A DNA stretch of 64,000 nt from Parabacteroides sp. FAFU027 (GTDB lineage: Bacteria > Bacteroidota > Bacteroidia > Bacteroidales > UBA7332): contig NZ_JAKZKV010000005.1 of assembly GCF_022808675.1 (NCBI RefSeq), forward strand, positions 124,001-188,000. The letters run 5' to 3'. The position numbers and the translations under genes are program-made. A model generated the notes under the pieces. It worked only from the letters and a program-made list of their open reading frames with translations. It was not told the DNA's origin and did no database searches. This document shows positions 27,351 through 36,663 of the stretch, one piece after another (position 1 is the first letter of the stretch; each line of letters begins with the position of its first letter).

Positions 27351-29303
27351 TCAATTCTGATTCGCACTAATAATAATCACCCCGCCATTCGGTTGAATAA
27401 CCAATTCGGTCTTACCTGATTTCGCGATGCTTTCGCTTTGCATGTGTGCTGAAGCATTATTATCATCGAAATAACGGGTAACCTTCAGACCTGCCAGCAA
27501 AGACAAATCTACTTTCAGTTTCAATGCTTCCTTGCCGGCATTCACTCCGACTACGTACCATTTTGCTCCGTGACGACGAGCGATAACAACGTATTTGCCC
27601 GGATATCCGTCGATGAAACACGTTTCGTCCCAGGTAGTCGGAACCTTCTTCATAAAGTCAATGGCCAATGCAGGCGCATCGGTCAGGTTGTTTGGCGCAA
27701 TGGCAAAGTTCTGAATCGGATTCTGGTACAAAACAGCTGTTGCAATCTCAAAGATATCCGTTGTTTTACGGATCTGACCACCATTATTGTTGCGGTTCAG
27801 TCTCTTGTTGAGTACCACAGGGCCAAATTCCATACAACCGACAGAGTTGCGGATGAAAGGATGTAAGCAGGCATTAAAAGCTGCCATATCATCAAAATGC
27901 TGGTTAAATATCAGATTTTCAGATGCAAGTACAGCTTCGCTACCCACATAGTTGGGATACATACGCTCCCATCCGCGCGGTAATGTACAACCGTGGAAAA
28001 TAATCATTAAACCATATTCGTTTGCATCTGACAAAATATCCTCATAGAGTTTCATGGTTTCCTGTTTGTCTCCACCAAAGAAGTCAACCTTCAATCCTTT
28101 TACACCAATCTCCTTCAACCACTTCATCTCCTGCTTACGGGCAACGGAGGTATTCATCCGCTGTTTCGGACCTTGTGGTGCATCATTCCAGGAACCGTTT
28201 GAGTTGTACCAGATGAAGATATCCACACCTTTGCTTTTGGCATATTTCACCAGATCAGGGATTTTATCGTAACCGATTTGCTTGTCCCACATACCGTCAA
28301 TCAGGCAATATTCGTAGCCCATCGTTGCGGCCAGGTCGATGTATTTCACCTGGTCATCGTAGTTAACGCTATTATCCTGCCACATAATCCAGCTCCAGGT
28401 AGAGCGACCGAATTTGTACTCCTGTGAAGGCTGGTAAAGCGGTTTCACCACATCAAAAGGAACGGTGGTTTCCACGATAGGCTTCAGATTGCTACCCACG
28501 GTAATCGTACGCCATGGTGTTGAGCCCGGCAAAGCAAATGCAGCATTTGCAGCACCTACGCCATTGTTTTCACCCGCATCGGGAAATGCAACAGTGTACA
28601 AACCCTCCTTCGTACCATCACTCAGATGCGATGCACAATATCCGCTGGTCACTCCGGTCTCCGAAACCAGTGCCCATCCGTTATCCCCGACGTGGAACAA
28701 ACAGGGGAAAGTATATCCGCGGCCATATTGTGACGGAGTACCCATCGCTTCATCGGCTTTATACTCTTCTTCGTAGCTCGGTTTTGTCTTCATCCAACCA
28801 ATCATCGGAGAAGCCTGAGGACAGATAAATGTGGTAGTTTGCTGTGGAAAGTTAAATCCGGAAGCCTCTTTCTCAATGATGCAACGGGCAGTTTCACCGA
28901 ACTGTGGCAAGGAATAACGGTAAGCGATATCGTTGTTGCTTACACGAAAAGTAACGTCAACTTTCTTCTTTTGGGCATTAGTGAATGTACAAACCAGCTC
29001 ATTGGCCTGGTAATGCACCTTACCGGTTTTGATACGGGTCTGTTCGTAAGTTTCATCAATGACAGACTCTTTGTGATCGGTCAAGGTCATATCCTTGCTA
29101 AAGTCGCCAACGTTTGTGACCAACCCCAACGGGGAATCTTCCAGAATCGGTTTCTCCTTGTAGGTTACGGCGTAGGTCGGAACACCTGCTTTTACAAATA
29201 CTTTTACTTTCAGCTGCTTGTCTGGTCCCGAAACAACAAACTCCTGTGCAAGCAAAGATCCTGCAAAGAGCAACATAAAGAGACCCAGAAATAGTTTTCT
29301 CAT
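27351..29303 (-). CDS. GH97 alpha-glycosidase (SusB-like), secreted
   Basis: 650 residues. Signal peptide MRKLFLGLFMLLFAGSLLAQ, then the GH97 N-terminal beta-sandwich (VSGPDKQLKVKVFV), a central barrel with YCLIDGMWD, VDIFIWYNSNGSW and GLKVDFFGGDKQ, followed by MEFGPVVLN and a C-terminal beta domain. The glutamate pattern suggests the inverting alpha-glucosidase branch, but alpha-galactosidase activity cannot be excluded. The enzyme would act in the periplasm on malto- or galacto-oligosaccharides. No SusC/SusD pair is adjacent, so it is not in a standard PUL here. It has its own promoter at 29353. Confidence 0.9.
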   Translation of the reverse strand: MRKLFLGLFMLLFAGSLLAQEFVVSGPDKQLKVKVFVKAGVPTYAVTYKEKPILEDSPLGLVTNVGDFSKDMTLTDHKESVIDETYEQTRIKTGKVHYQANELVCTFTNAQKKKVDVTFRVSNNDIAYRYSLPQFGETARCIIEKEASGFNFPQQTTTFICPQASPMIGWMKTKPSYEEEYKADEAMGTPSQYGRGYTFPCLFHVGDNGWALVSETGVTSGYCASHLSDGTKEGLYTVAFPDAGENNGVGAANAAFALPGSTPWRTITVGSNLKPIVETTVPFDVVKPLYQPSQEYKFGRSTWSWIMWQDNSVNYDDQVKYIDLAATMGYEYCLIDGMWDKQIGYDKIPDLVKYAKSKGVDIFIWYNSNGSWNDAPQGPKQRMNTSVARKQEMKWLKEIGVKGLKVDFFGGDKQETMKLYEDILSDANEYGLMIIFHGCTLPRGWERMYPNYVGSEAVLASENLIFNQHFDDMAAFNACLHPFIRNSVGCMEFGPVVLNKRLNRNNNGGQIRKTTDIFEIATAVLYQNPIQNFAIAPNNLTDAPALAIDFMKKVPTTWDETCFIDGYPGKYVVIARRHGAKWYVVGVNAGKEALKLKVDLSLLAGLKVTRYFDDNNASAHMQSESIAKSGKTELVIQPNGGVIIISANQN

Positions 29304-29352
29304 TGTGTGTTTTTAATTATTAGATTAGTGATTAAAACCTTCTTTTGTGTGC

Positions 29353-29360
29353 CAAAATTA
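29353..29360 (-). promoter_or_regulatory. -7 promoter box of the GH97 gene
   Basis: CAAAATTA on the plus strand reads TAATTTTG on the minus strand, 50 bases upstream of the start. Confidence 0.6.
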
Positions 29361-29428
29361 GACAATTGAATTCATTTCCAGGAGGATAAAAAACAAAAAC
29401 AGGTGATATTTTGTCCAATTCCTAATTA

Positions 29429-29466
29429 GAGAACGGTTTTAGCGGAAATCCACTAAAACCGTTCTC
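29429..29466 (-). terminator. Terminator hairpin after the GH51 gene
   Basis: A 14-bp perfect stem GAGAACGGTTTTAG / CTAAAACCGTTCTC lies 19 bases beyond the GH51 stop. The following tract on the minus strand is only moderately T-rich. Confidence 0.7.
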
Positions 29467-29484
29467 GCAAAGCATTTGGTTATT

Positions 29485-32073
29485 TTATTTTGTTTTCATC
29501 CGGATTACTGTAAATGAATAAGCCGGCATCGTACAATTAAATTCTTTGCCCACTGTTATCGTGCTTATTTCAGGTTTCTGGTTCTTCTCATTGATATTAC
29601 CGGTTAGTACTGATTTCACGGCAGAGGAAAGAACAGTACCAACACCTTCGAGACTAACTTTCGTGTTTATTTCTACCGGAAGTATATTCACCAGTTTTAC
29701 AATCAGGTCACCGGTTTTACTATCACGTACAGCAGACATAGAAACACGTTTAGCAAGTTCTTCTTTACTGTCAGAAAGCTTTATTTTTCCATTTATGAAT
29801 TGATCGCCTGAGTTCTGGCCATAGAGCTTCTGCACATAATAGTTGACAGTCGGTTTAGCTTCCGTGTTATTGAAATAGATCATATCCGGATTCCACTGCG
29901 TATGCCCCTCTTTTGCCAGAAGCGGAGCATAAGACGACATGCTCACCACATCGCCGTTTCGTTCCAATGTGGTCATATAAAGGGCTTCCGAAAGAGCATT
30001 CGCCAAAGTACTCCCCCAGGATGCGTACTCTCCGAGATATACCTTAGGTTTTGAACGATCATATTTGTCATAAAAATCCTGGTTATTGATGAACCATCCC
30101 ACCGACTGATAGTAGTGTTCGTCCACCATAGGCACACCAAGTCTGGAGGCAATTTCCCATCCTTCAGTGTAATCTGTACCTTCGGAATTAGGGCCAACCG
30201 TTCCGATTACCGTGATCTCGGGATACTTCGCCTTAATCGCTTTGTAGATCATGGAAAAGCGTTCCTCGAATATATCGTTAATCAGGTCTTCGTTACCAAT
30301 ACCGATGTATTTCAGGTTGAATGGTTTCGGGTGGCCTGCTTCGGCACGGAGTTTCCCCCATTTGGTCTTTGCATCGCCATTGGCCCACTCGATCAGGTCA
30401 AGGATATCCTGCACGTATTGATCCATCTCACACATCGGCACACCACCTTGCTGACCGGCGCCACCGGTAGCCGAGTTTTGGCAGGGAACACCGGCGGCAA
30501 TGACCGGAAGCGGAGCCGCACCCATGTCTTCGCAGAACTGGAAGTATTCGTAGTATCCCAATCCCATAGACTGGTGGTATCCCCAAAGGTTACGCATCGG
30601 TTTGCGGGCTTCCAGTGGCCCAATGGTATTTTTCCATCGGTAAATGTTGCCAAGACCATCACCATGCGAAACACATCCGCCCGGGAATCTCACAAAACGG
30701 GGATGGATATCAGTAATCAACTGAGCTAAATCGGCACGCAATCCATTCTTACGGCCATTGAAAGTCTTTTGCGGAAAAAGGGAAATCATATCCAGTGCAA
30801 CGGTTCCGGCAGATTGTGGAACGATCTCCAGACGGGCATCAGCAATCCCTTTTTTAGCAACAATAACAGCGTTGTACTTTTTCCAGGTGGTCGAGTTTGT
30901 TGCAATGGTTGTCTCACCGAACAGTTCACCTTTGGCATTCACCAATCTGATCAATAACTTTTTAGCCCGACCGTCACTGTTGCGCACAAAAATGGAAAAA
31001 TCATACTTGTCCCCCTCATTCAAGGCAATACCGTCAAAGCCTTCGTTCACCAGTCCGGCACCCGGTTCGGTTATTTTCAGCAGAGCAAAGTGCTTATTAT
31101 TGACATGAAGTGGAGAGATCGTATCAATAAGAAACTCAGCTTTGGTTCCGTTCAGGCTCCAGGCTTTGGTACTGTTCCAGCTTTTGTCCCGTCCTTCTTT
31201 ATCTCCGGGATTATATTCAAATCCACGGTTCTGAATCAGTTCGGCGTAAAGTCCTCCATCAGCAGCATAATTGATGTCTTCAAAGAAAACGCCAACCAGT
31301 TTGTCGCTGATTTTCTTAGCATCAGCAGAATTTACCGAAACGGTAGCCTCTAGCGGCTTCAGATTTGCGAAGCGGGTAGCATCGTCTTTAGGCGATTCGC
31401 TGAATAACTTGCCGCGGTAAGCTTCCAGTTTTTGCTTATTGAGTAAAGATTCCACAGTTGACCAGGCTACTTTGCGTACGACTCCGGTCTCTTCATTCCC
31501 ATTTACAAAAATCTTTTCACGGCTGTTCAGACGGGCTGCAACGGGAACAGACTTTGTAGAAGTATAGGTTTTGAAATCTTTTGTTGTCACAGTATAAGCC
31601 TCAGTCCCCTGTGATTTTTCACTCAACCAGGTGATCACATAAAGAGCATGTGCTCTATCATAGGAAACCTCTGGTTGCAGGCAGTTTCCGCCTTTCATTA
31701 CTTCGGGATAGGTCTGTGGTTTCCAGTAAATCAAATCCTTAGAAACAGCATGGGCAAAGACCCCGTCTTTCTCGTTCAGGCTCCAGACGCAATGCCAGAG
31801 ATTGTCCGGCCCCTGAAACAGGTATGGTGAAACCATTCTTTTCTCAGCACCCCAACGTCCATAGTCGGAGAAAAGAAAACGAAATTCCGGACCAATGCTA
31901 TTCCAGTTTTTGCGGTTGGAACTCCATGCATAAAGCAAGCCACTGTGTCCGTTGCTCTTTTGGGTAGAATAAGCAAAGATATAGGCTGAATCCGGTTCAT
32001 TGACCGACTTTGCGGATAACGCCTGGCCGGATATCAGGGCCACCAGCCAGAGTAATGATAATAGTTTTCTCAT
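29485..32073 (-). CDS. GH51 alpha-L-arabinofuranosidase with an N-terminal GH43-like propeller
   Basis: 862 residues. Signal peptide MRKLLSLLWLVALISGQALS. Residues ~30-220 have propeller-like repeats typical of GH43-like lobes (LYAWSSNRKNW, WHCVWSLNEKDGVF, SKDLIYWKPQ, TTKDFKTYTS). Residues ~250-860 are GH51: GVFFEDINYAADGGLYAELI, RFPGGCVSHGDGLGN, the acid/base Glu in GIGNEDLIND, the nucleophile in VYLGEYASWG, and a C-terminal beta domain. The protein would release arabinose from arabinan or arabinoxylan in the periplasm or at the surface. It is larger than single-domain GH51 enzymes because of the N-terminal lobe. The catalytic state of that lobe is uncertain. Confidence 0.9.
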   Translation of the reverse strand: MRKLLSLLWLVALISGQALSAKSVNEPDSAYIFAYSTQKSNGHSGLLYAWSSNRKNWNSIGPEFRFLFSDYGRWGAEKRMVSPYLFQGPDNLWHCVWSLNEKDGVFAHAVSKDLIYWKPQTYPEVMKGGNCLQPEVSYDRAHALYVITWLSEKSQGTEAYTVTTKDFKTYTSTKSVPVAARLNSREKIFVNGNEETGVVRKVAWSTVESLLNKQKLEAYRGKLFSESPKDDATRFANLKPLEATVSVNSADAKKISDKLVGVFFEDINYAADGGLYAELIQNRGFEYNPGDKEGRDKSWNSTKAWSLNGTKAEFLIDTISPLHVNNKHFALLKITEPGAGLVNEGFDGIALNEGDKYDFSIFVRNSDGRAKKLLIRLVNAKGELFGETTIATNSTTWKKYNAVIVAKKGIADARLEIVPQSAGTVALDMISLFPQKTFNGRKNGLRADLAQLITDIHPRFVRFPGGCVSHGDGLGNIYRWKNTIGPLEARKPMRNLWGYHQSMGLGYYEYFQFCEDMGAAPLPVIAAGVPCQNSATGGAGQQGGVPMCEMDQYVQDILDLIEWANGDAKTKWGKLRAEAGHPKPFNLKYIGIGNEDLINDIFEERFSMIYKAIKAKYPEITVIGTVGPNSEGTDYTEGWEIASRLGVPMVDEHYYQSVGWFINNQDFYDKYDRSKPKVYLGEYASWGSTLANALSEALYMTTLERNGDVVSMSSYAPLLAKEGHTQWNPDMIYFNNTEAKPTVNYYVQKLYGQNSGDQFINGKIKLSDSKEELAKRVSMSAVRDSKTGDLIVKLVNILPVEINTKVSLEGVGTVLSSAVKSVLTGNINEKNQKPEISTITVGKEFNCTMPAYSFTVIRMKTK

Positions 32074-32105
32074 TTATGTGTGTTTTGGATAAAATTATTC
32101 GAACC

Positions 32106-32113
32106 CAAAAGTA
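32106..32113 (-). promoter_or_regulatory. -7 promoter box of the GH51 gene
   Basis: CAAAAGTA on the plus strand reads TACTTTTG on the minus strand, 33 bases upstream of the start. Confidence 0.6.
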
Positions 32114-32233
32114 CTACTTAATACTATTTCAGAAGTTCACAAATCAGTCTTTTTTAGTCGATAAATATTCACAGATAGCTGGAAATTCAAGAAAACAATA
32201 CCGGATAAAGAATTCTGATGTTTTCTTTTTTAA

Positions 32234-32241
32234 TAATTTTG
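32234..32241 (+). promoter_or_regulatory. -7 promoter box of the lipoprotein gene at 32260
   Basis: TAATTTTG fits TAnnTTTG and gives a very short leader (~15 bases). Confidence 0.55.
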
Positions 32242-32259
32242 CGGGCAAATACACACACT

Positions 32260-32772
32260 ATGAAACGACTAATTTATTCACTGTTTGCTTTACTCGTTCT
32301 TTCATCTTGTATATCAAAAGAAGAAAGAGCGGTTTCCGAAACCCTGGTTAAGTCCGTTATCCAGGCGTATCAAAAGAACGACACTACTGCATTCCATGCC
32401 CTGTTCCTGACCGAACCCGAATTTATCCAAATGGGACTTGACGGGCAGAAGATAAAAAAAGAGGAAGAGCGTACACTTGGCAAAGAAGACCTGGTCGTAG
32501 CCTGGCAGAGCATGGACATGAATGTCAATCAATGCTACTCCGATCTTAAACAGGCCGCAGAAAAGCAGGGAATAAACTGGGCAAATGCACAATTGGCCAG
32601 CATTGACAAAGTAAAACAGTTTACCAGCATCGGGGTAGAAATCTGGAGAATCAAAGCAACCATTAAAAGCGGGGAAAAGACGTTTGAGTTTAAAGTCTGC
32701 GACGCCCACATGATGCCTGATGGAAAGCTAAAGTTGGTGCAAGTCAGAAAATACAATCAGGAACAAAAGTAA
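32260..32772 (+). CDS. Hypothetical lipoprotein
   Basis: 170 residues from the ATG at 32260; a 14-codon upstream extension would bury the signal peptide. MKRLIYSLFALLVLSSCIS is a lipoprotein signal with lipobox LSSC. The mature part has one ~130-residue alpha/beta unit with a TLVKSVIQAYQKNDTTAFHALF helix followed by strands (IWRIKATIKSGEKTFEFKVCD). That layout is like the NTF2/DUF3828-type fold, but this is a guess. Periplasmic or outer-membrane face. Short leader and its own terminator; monocistronic. Confidence 0.8.
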   Translation: MKRLIYSLFALLVLSSCISKEERAVSETLVKSVIQAYQKNDTTAFHALFLTEPEFIQMGLDGQKIKKEEERTLGKEDLVVAWQSMDMNVNQCYSDLKQAAEKQGINWANAQLASIDKVKQFTSIGVEIWRIKATIKSGEKTFEFKVCDAHMMPDGKLKLVQVRKYNQEQK

Positions 32773-32790
32773 AAAGAGAATTTACGGGCT

Positions 32791-32843
32791 AAAAAGAGGA
32801 AGCGGTTTCATCCAAATGAGATGAAACCGCTTCCTCTTTTTTT
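32791..32843 (+). terminator. Terminator of the lipoprotein gene
   Basis: A ~20-bp perfect stem, AAAGAGGAAGCGGTTTCATC with its complement, is followed by seven T. It lies just upstream of the MITE. Confidence 0.9.
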
Positions 32844-32856
32844 ATACGACAAACTT

Positions 32857-33050
32857 AGAGCCTGTTTAAATTTTATTGCTCGACTTTTTTAGAGCTATTT
32901 CGAGGTAGATTTTTTGCTTTTATCCCGTAGATTTAGCGGGCTAAATCAAGGGGGAAAAGTGAAAAATATACCCGAAAGAGGCTAAAAAAGGAGCAAAGAA
33001 AGGAGTCTTTTCTCCGTATAAGAATATTCGGTAAAATTTAAACAGGCTCT
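32857..33050. mobile_element. 194-bp MITE with 19-bp terminal inverted repeats
   Basis: AGAGCCTGTTTAAATTTTA at 32857-32875 is the exact reverse complement of 33032-33050. The interior has no ORF. If the ends are set one base inward (GAGCCTG...CAGGCTC), both flanks read TTA, consistent with a 3-bp target duplication. Terminal GAGCCTGTTTAAA resembles IS5-group ends, so it may be a non-autonomous IS5 derivative. The right flank TTA is also the complement of the plsC stop codon. Confidence 0.85.
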
Positions 33051-33784
33051 TAATATTCTATTTTAGAGACAACTGCCTGTTCTGTTTTTTCAAACATCTC
33101 GTTGAAATCCCATTCGCTCACCTTCATCGGAGGATGCACGATGAATTTCAACTGGCAGCCCAATCCAAAAGGGAATCCGCCGTAACGGAACAGTTTCCAG
33201 GAATTATTGATGGTCACCGGTACAACATAAGCGCTGGGTGCATATTTGCAGAGAATCTTCACGCCATTCGGGGCAAAGGCTTTCGGTTTTCCTGTCTTAC
33301 TGCGTGTACCTTCAGGAAAAATCACTGTTCCGCGATTATTCTTTTCGATGTATTCACCCATTTTCTTCAAAACGGGAAGCGCCTGTTTCGGGTCTTTGCG
33401 GTCAATCAGCACCGAACCGCCGTGGTTCAGGTTATAGGAAATGCTGGGAATTCCTTTTCCCAACTCTATTTTGCTTACGAATTTGGTGTGACATTTACGA
33501 AATAGCCACACAAACCCGACAATGTCGTAAACACTCTGGTGATTGGCTACAATGATCAACGGCTTTCCTTCAGGAATCAGTTCCAGACCTTCTACTTTAG
33601 CAGATGAACCAGTAAAGTAAAGGATTTTAAGCAGGAAAAAACCCAGGTAATCGACACTCTTTTTATGCGCCTGATAGCCAAAAAGATTGAAACAAACCCA
33701 TTGTATTGGATGGAAAATACAGATGAAAAGCAAAAAGAAGAAATAGGTAATAATGGATAACGGATACGATAATAACTTTTGCAT
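33050..33784 (-). CDS. plsC: 1-acyl-sn-glycerol-3-phosphate acyltransferase
   Basis: 244 residues. One N-terminal membrane helix (IITYFFFLLFICIFHPIQWV). The acyltransferase motif NHQSVYD gives His82-x4-Asp87, and FPEGTRS is the second conserved motif. It adds the second acyl chain in phospholipid synthesis at the cytoplasmic membrane. The stop codon TAA (33052-33050) is formed at the junction with the MITE: the insertion sits exactly at the end of the reading frame and leaves the product at normal length. Promoter box TATTTTTG at 33802-33809. Confidence 0.92.
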   Translation of the reverse strand: MQKLLSYPLSIITYFFFLLFICIFHPIQWVCFNLFGYQAHKKSVDYLGFFLLKILYFTGSSAKVEGLELIPEGKPLIIVANHQSVYDIVGFVWLFRKCHTKFVSKIELGKGIPSISYNLNHGGSVLIDRKDPKQALPVLKKMGEYIEKNNRGTVIFPEGTRSKTGKPKAFAPNGVKILCKYAPSAYVVPVTINNSWKLFRYGGFPFGLGCQLKFIVHPPMKVSEWDFNEMFEKTEQAVVSKIEY

Positions 33785-33801
33785 TGCATGAAAATTTGCG
33801 G

Positions 33802-33809
33802 CAAAAATA
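33802..33809 (-). promoter_or_regulatory. -7 promoter box of plsC
   Basis: CAAAAATA on the plus strand reads TATTTTTG on the minus strand, 18 bases upstream of the start. Confidence 0.55.
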
Positions 33810-33986
33810 GAATTTAATTTCCAGAAACCATCACTCCTAATGGCTTTTAGTATAAAACGGCTGTTTCCTCCACCTTCAATTATTACTTGAATCCCCGAAT
33901 CACATCAGAATACTTCAGGACACTATAAATATCAATATTTACATCTAATCAATCAAATATTCCACCTTCGTTGATTGATTCCCCAA

Positions 33987-33994
33987 TAACTTTG
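33987..33994 (+). promoter_or_regulatory. -7 promoter box of the PL11 lyase gene
   Basis: TAACTTTG fits TAnnTTTG, giving a ~65-base leader. The -33 element is not clear. Confidence 0.55.
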
Positions 33995-34065
33995 ACAACC
34001 ATTAAAAGTCTGGCAGAAATTAAATTCCGGACAATCAGCCATACCATTTTTAACCACTAATACAC

Positions 34066-36267
34066 ATGAAAACAAATCGATCTCATTTTCTGATTATTAC
34101 TATTTTACTTTTATCTGCCATTTCGGCAAATGCCCTTACCCGGCAGATGGAATACCTCAATCGTGGATTGGTTGCGATTAAAGTCACCAGTGGCGTTTAC
34201 CTGAGCTGGCGATACCTGGGGACGGATAATCCCAACGTCGGATTCAACATTTACCGGAATAATACGCTGATTACCTCTTCGCCTGTTACCACCTCGACAA
34301 ACTATACAGACGCCAGTGGAACCACGACAAGCAGCTATCGTGTCGTTCCCGTGCTGAATGGAGTGGAAGACACTGTCGGTGTCACGACGGTTACCCCGTG
34401 GACGCAACAATATAAAAGCATTAAACTTAACCGCCCCGCTTCAGGCGTTACTCCTCCCAATAAATACGGAAGTACCGGGAAAACAGCCTCCGGAAGTTTT
34501 CCGAAAGGCCAGCCGTATGGATACATGCCCAACGATTGCAGCGTGGGTGATGTGGACGGTGATGGTGAATATGAGATCATCGTAAAATGGGATCCGACCA
34601 ATTCTCAAGACAACTCATACTACGGCATCACCGGTAATGTTTACATTGATGCTTATAAGCTCAACGGAACCCAGCTTTGGCGTATCGATTTGGGAAAAAA
34701 CATCCGCGCCGGAGCTCATTACACCCAGTTTCAGGTCTTTGACTATGATGGCGACGGATTGGCCGAAGTAGTTTGCCGCACAGCGCCGGGAACGATTGAC
34801 GGTAAAGGCAAATATGTCATTATGGGTAGCGACAGCCCTACAGCTGACTACCGCAACATGGATACCACCCAGCTAAGTGGTTCGAAAATGCTGGGAACCA
34901 TCCAGAATTGTCCGGAATATCTGACTTTGTTTGATGGAAAAACCGGTGCTGAACTGAACTCCGTGGCTTATAATCCGCAACGTGGTTCCACTTCATCCTG
35001 GGGCGATAGCTATTACAATCGTTCTGACCGTTTTTTGGCCTGTACTGCCTATCTTGATGGTGTACATCCGAGTGTAGTCATGTGCCGCGGTTATTACACA
35101 CGCGCTACTCTGGCTGCTTATGACATTAAAGATAAAAAATTGGTTCAACGCTGGTTTTACGACTCGGGAACTACTTCAGGCGTGGGAGCATACGGACAAG
35201 GAAATCACAATCTCAGCGTGGCCGATGTGGATAGTGATGGAAAAGACGAGATTATCTATGGCTCCTGTGCTATCAATGATGATGGTACACTCTTGTATCG
35301 TACCGGTCTGGGGCATGGTGACGCTATGCATGTATCCGATCTTGATCCCGATCGTGCCGGTCTGGAAGTGTGGGAGGTGCATGAAGAATCTGCTGCTTTT
35401 TCCAAAGGTTTTGAGATGCATGACGCCCGTACCGGAGAAATCATCTGGAGCGGCGCTGTTGCAGCTGATAACGGACGGGGAACAGCTGCGGATATTGACC
35501 CGAATTCACGCGGATTTGAGATGTGGAGTACCAATCAAAATGCTGCCGGCACTTCAATCGGTGTATTTTCCTGTAAAGGAGTAATGCTCTCTTCCAGCAG
35601 ACCGTCTGTGAATTTCAGAATTTACTGGGATGGTGACCTGCAGGATGAGTTACTTGATGGAACTTCGATTACCAAGTGGGTTCCTTCTACAAGCAGAACG
35701 ACTACGTTACTTTCAGCTTCAGGGGTAAGCAGTTGTAACAGCACAAAAGCGACTCCCAACCTGAGTGCCGATCTGTTCGGAGACTGGCGTGAAGAGGTGA
35801 TCTTGTGGAACAAAACCGATTCCAGTTCAATTAATATTTACACGACCACTACTCCTACTTCATATCGTCTTTTTACGCCAATGCACGACCCTGTTTACCG
35901 CTTAGGCGTTGCGTGGCAGAATAGCGCTTACAACCAACCGCCTCACCTTGGATTTTACATTGGTGACGGCATAGCAAACGTATCGCAACCGGACATTCAG
36001 ATGGTTCGATATAACACATCTACGTCTGCCGTTCAAAGCACGTCATTCAAAACCGCTGCTATTTATTGCTCCGGCAACGAATTAATCGTCAACTCCTCCG
36101 AAATGATTGAATCAGTTACGGTCTATAACGTGACGGGACAATTGATATTTGCAAAAAGCAATATTCAGAATCAGGAATTCAGACAAACTATTCCGGCAAA
36201 TAATGAAGTGCTGATTATCAGAATAAAAACCACATCTGGCATTCAGACGGCTAAGGTCATATTTTAA
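34066..36267 (+). CDS. PL11 rhamnogalacturonan lyase, secreted, type IX sorting domain
   Basis: 733 residues. Signal peptide MKTNRSHFLIITILLLSAISANA. PL11 core: N-terminal fibronectin-like domain with NRGLVAIKV and YLSWRYLGTD, then an eight-blade propeller with repeated calcium-type DxDGDG segments (VGDVDGDGEYEIIVKWDP, FDYDGDGLAEVVCR, VADVDSDGKDEI, VSDLDPDR). The last ~80 residues (from IYCSGNELIVNSSEMIESVTVYN to IIRIKTTSGIQTAKVIF) form a Por secretion-type A domain. It cleaves rhamnogalacturonan I of pectin outside the cell, probably surface-attached. No SusCD pair adjacent. It pairs in substrate range with the GH51 arabinofuranosidase. Confidence 0.92.
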   Translation: MKTNRSHFLIITILLLSAISANALTRQMEYLNRGLVAIKVTSGVYLSWRYLGTDNPNVGFNIYRNNTLITSSPVTTSTNYTDASGTTTSSYRVVPVLNGVEDTVGVTTVTPWTQQYKSIKLNRPASGVTPPNKYGSTGKTASGSFPKGQPYGYMPNDCSVGDVDGDGEYEIIVKWDPTNSQDNSYYGITGNVYIDAYKLNGTQLWRIDLGKNIRAGAHYTQFQVFDYDGDGLAEVVCRTAPGTIDGKGKYVIMGSDSPTADYRNMDTTQLSGSKMLGTIQNCPEYLTLFDGKTGAELNSVAYNPQRGSTSSWGDSYYNRSDRFLACTAYLDGVHPSVVMCRGYYTRATLAAYDIKDKKLVQRWFYDSGTTSGVGAYGQGNHNLSVADVDSDGKDEIIYGSCAINDDGTLLYRTGLGHGDAMHVSDLDPDRAGLEVWEVHEESAAFSKGFEMHDARTGEIIWSGAVAADNGRGTAADIDPNSRGFEMWSTNQNAAGTSIGVFSCKGVMLSSSRPSVNFRIYWDGDLQDELLDGTSITKWVPSTSRTTTLLSASGVSSCNSTKATPNLSADLFGDWREEVILWNKTDSSSINIYTTTTPTSYRLFTPMHDPVYRLGVAWQNSAYNQPPHLGFYIGDGIANVSQPDIQMVRYNTSTSAVQSTSFKTAAIYCSGNELIVNSSEMIESVTVYNVTGQLIFAKSNIQNQEFRQTIPANNEVLIIRIKTTSGIQTAKVIF

Positions 36268-36287
36268 TCTCTATAACTGGCGATGAT

Positions 36288-36324
36288 AACAAAAAAGGAT
36301 GTCCGTGTGGCATCCTTTTTTGTT
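36288..36324 (+). terminator. Terminator of the PL11 lyase gene
   Basis: A perfect stem AACAAAAAAGGATG / CATCCTTTTTTGTT, 21 bases after the stop. Bases 36325-36540 hold no recognisable feature. Confidence 0.85.
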
Positions 36325-36551
36325 GATAAAACTAAAGACACCTCATTAGTCGCAGCGCACTGTAATATATATTTCATCAAGCGGCTTAGATAAATAAGCC
36401 GGAATAACAATAATTAAACTGCTTGAACCTGTCAAATCTTCCGTTTTTCAACTTCCATCACCCTCTCTTCTATTAACTACCCGACATCAAATATCAGCTA
36501 TCTTTTGAGAATAAAAATATTTTCAACCAAACTACATGTTAATTATTTTTC

Positions 36552-36559
36552 TATATTTG
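36552..36559 (+). promoter_or_regulatory. -7 promoter box of the gene at 36664
   Basis: TATATTTG fits TAnnTTTG. The ~100-base leader contains an imperfect repeat around CGATATTTAAAGGATATATCG. Confidence 0.55.
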
Positions 36560-36663
36560 TAAATCCAGAAGCGATATTTAAAGGATATATCGTTTTAAAT
36601 CCAGCTTCGGAAATTCTCAGTGAATTATTTCAAGTAGTTTTAAACCATTAAAAATTTCACAAC

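Noticed and set aside
28514-29294. Plus-strand frames inside the GH97 gene
   Set aside because: Antisense shadows of a secure gene with codon-position bias on the minus strand.
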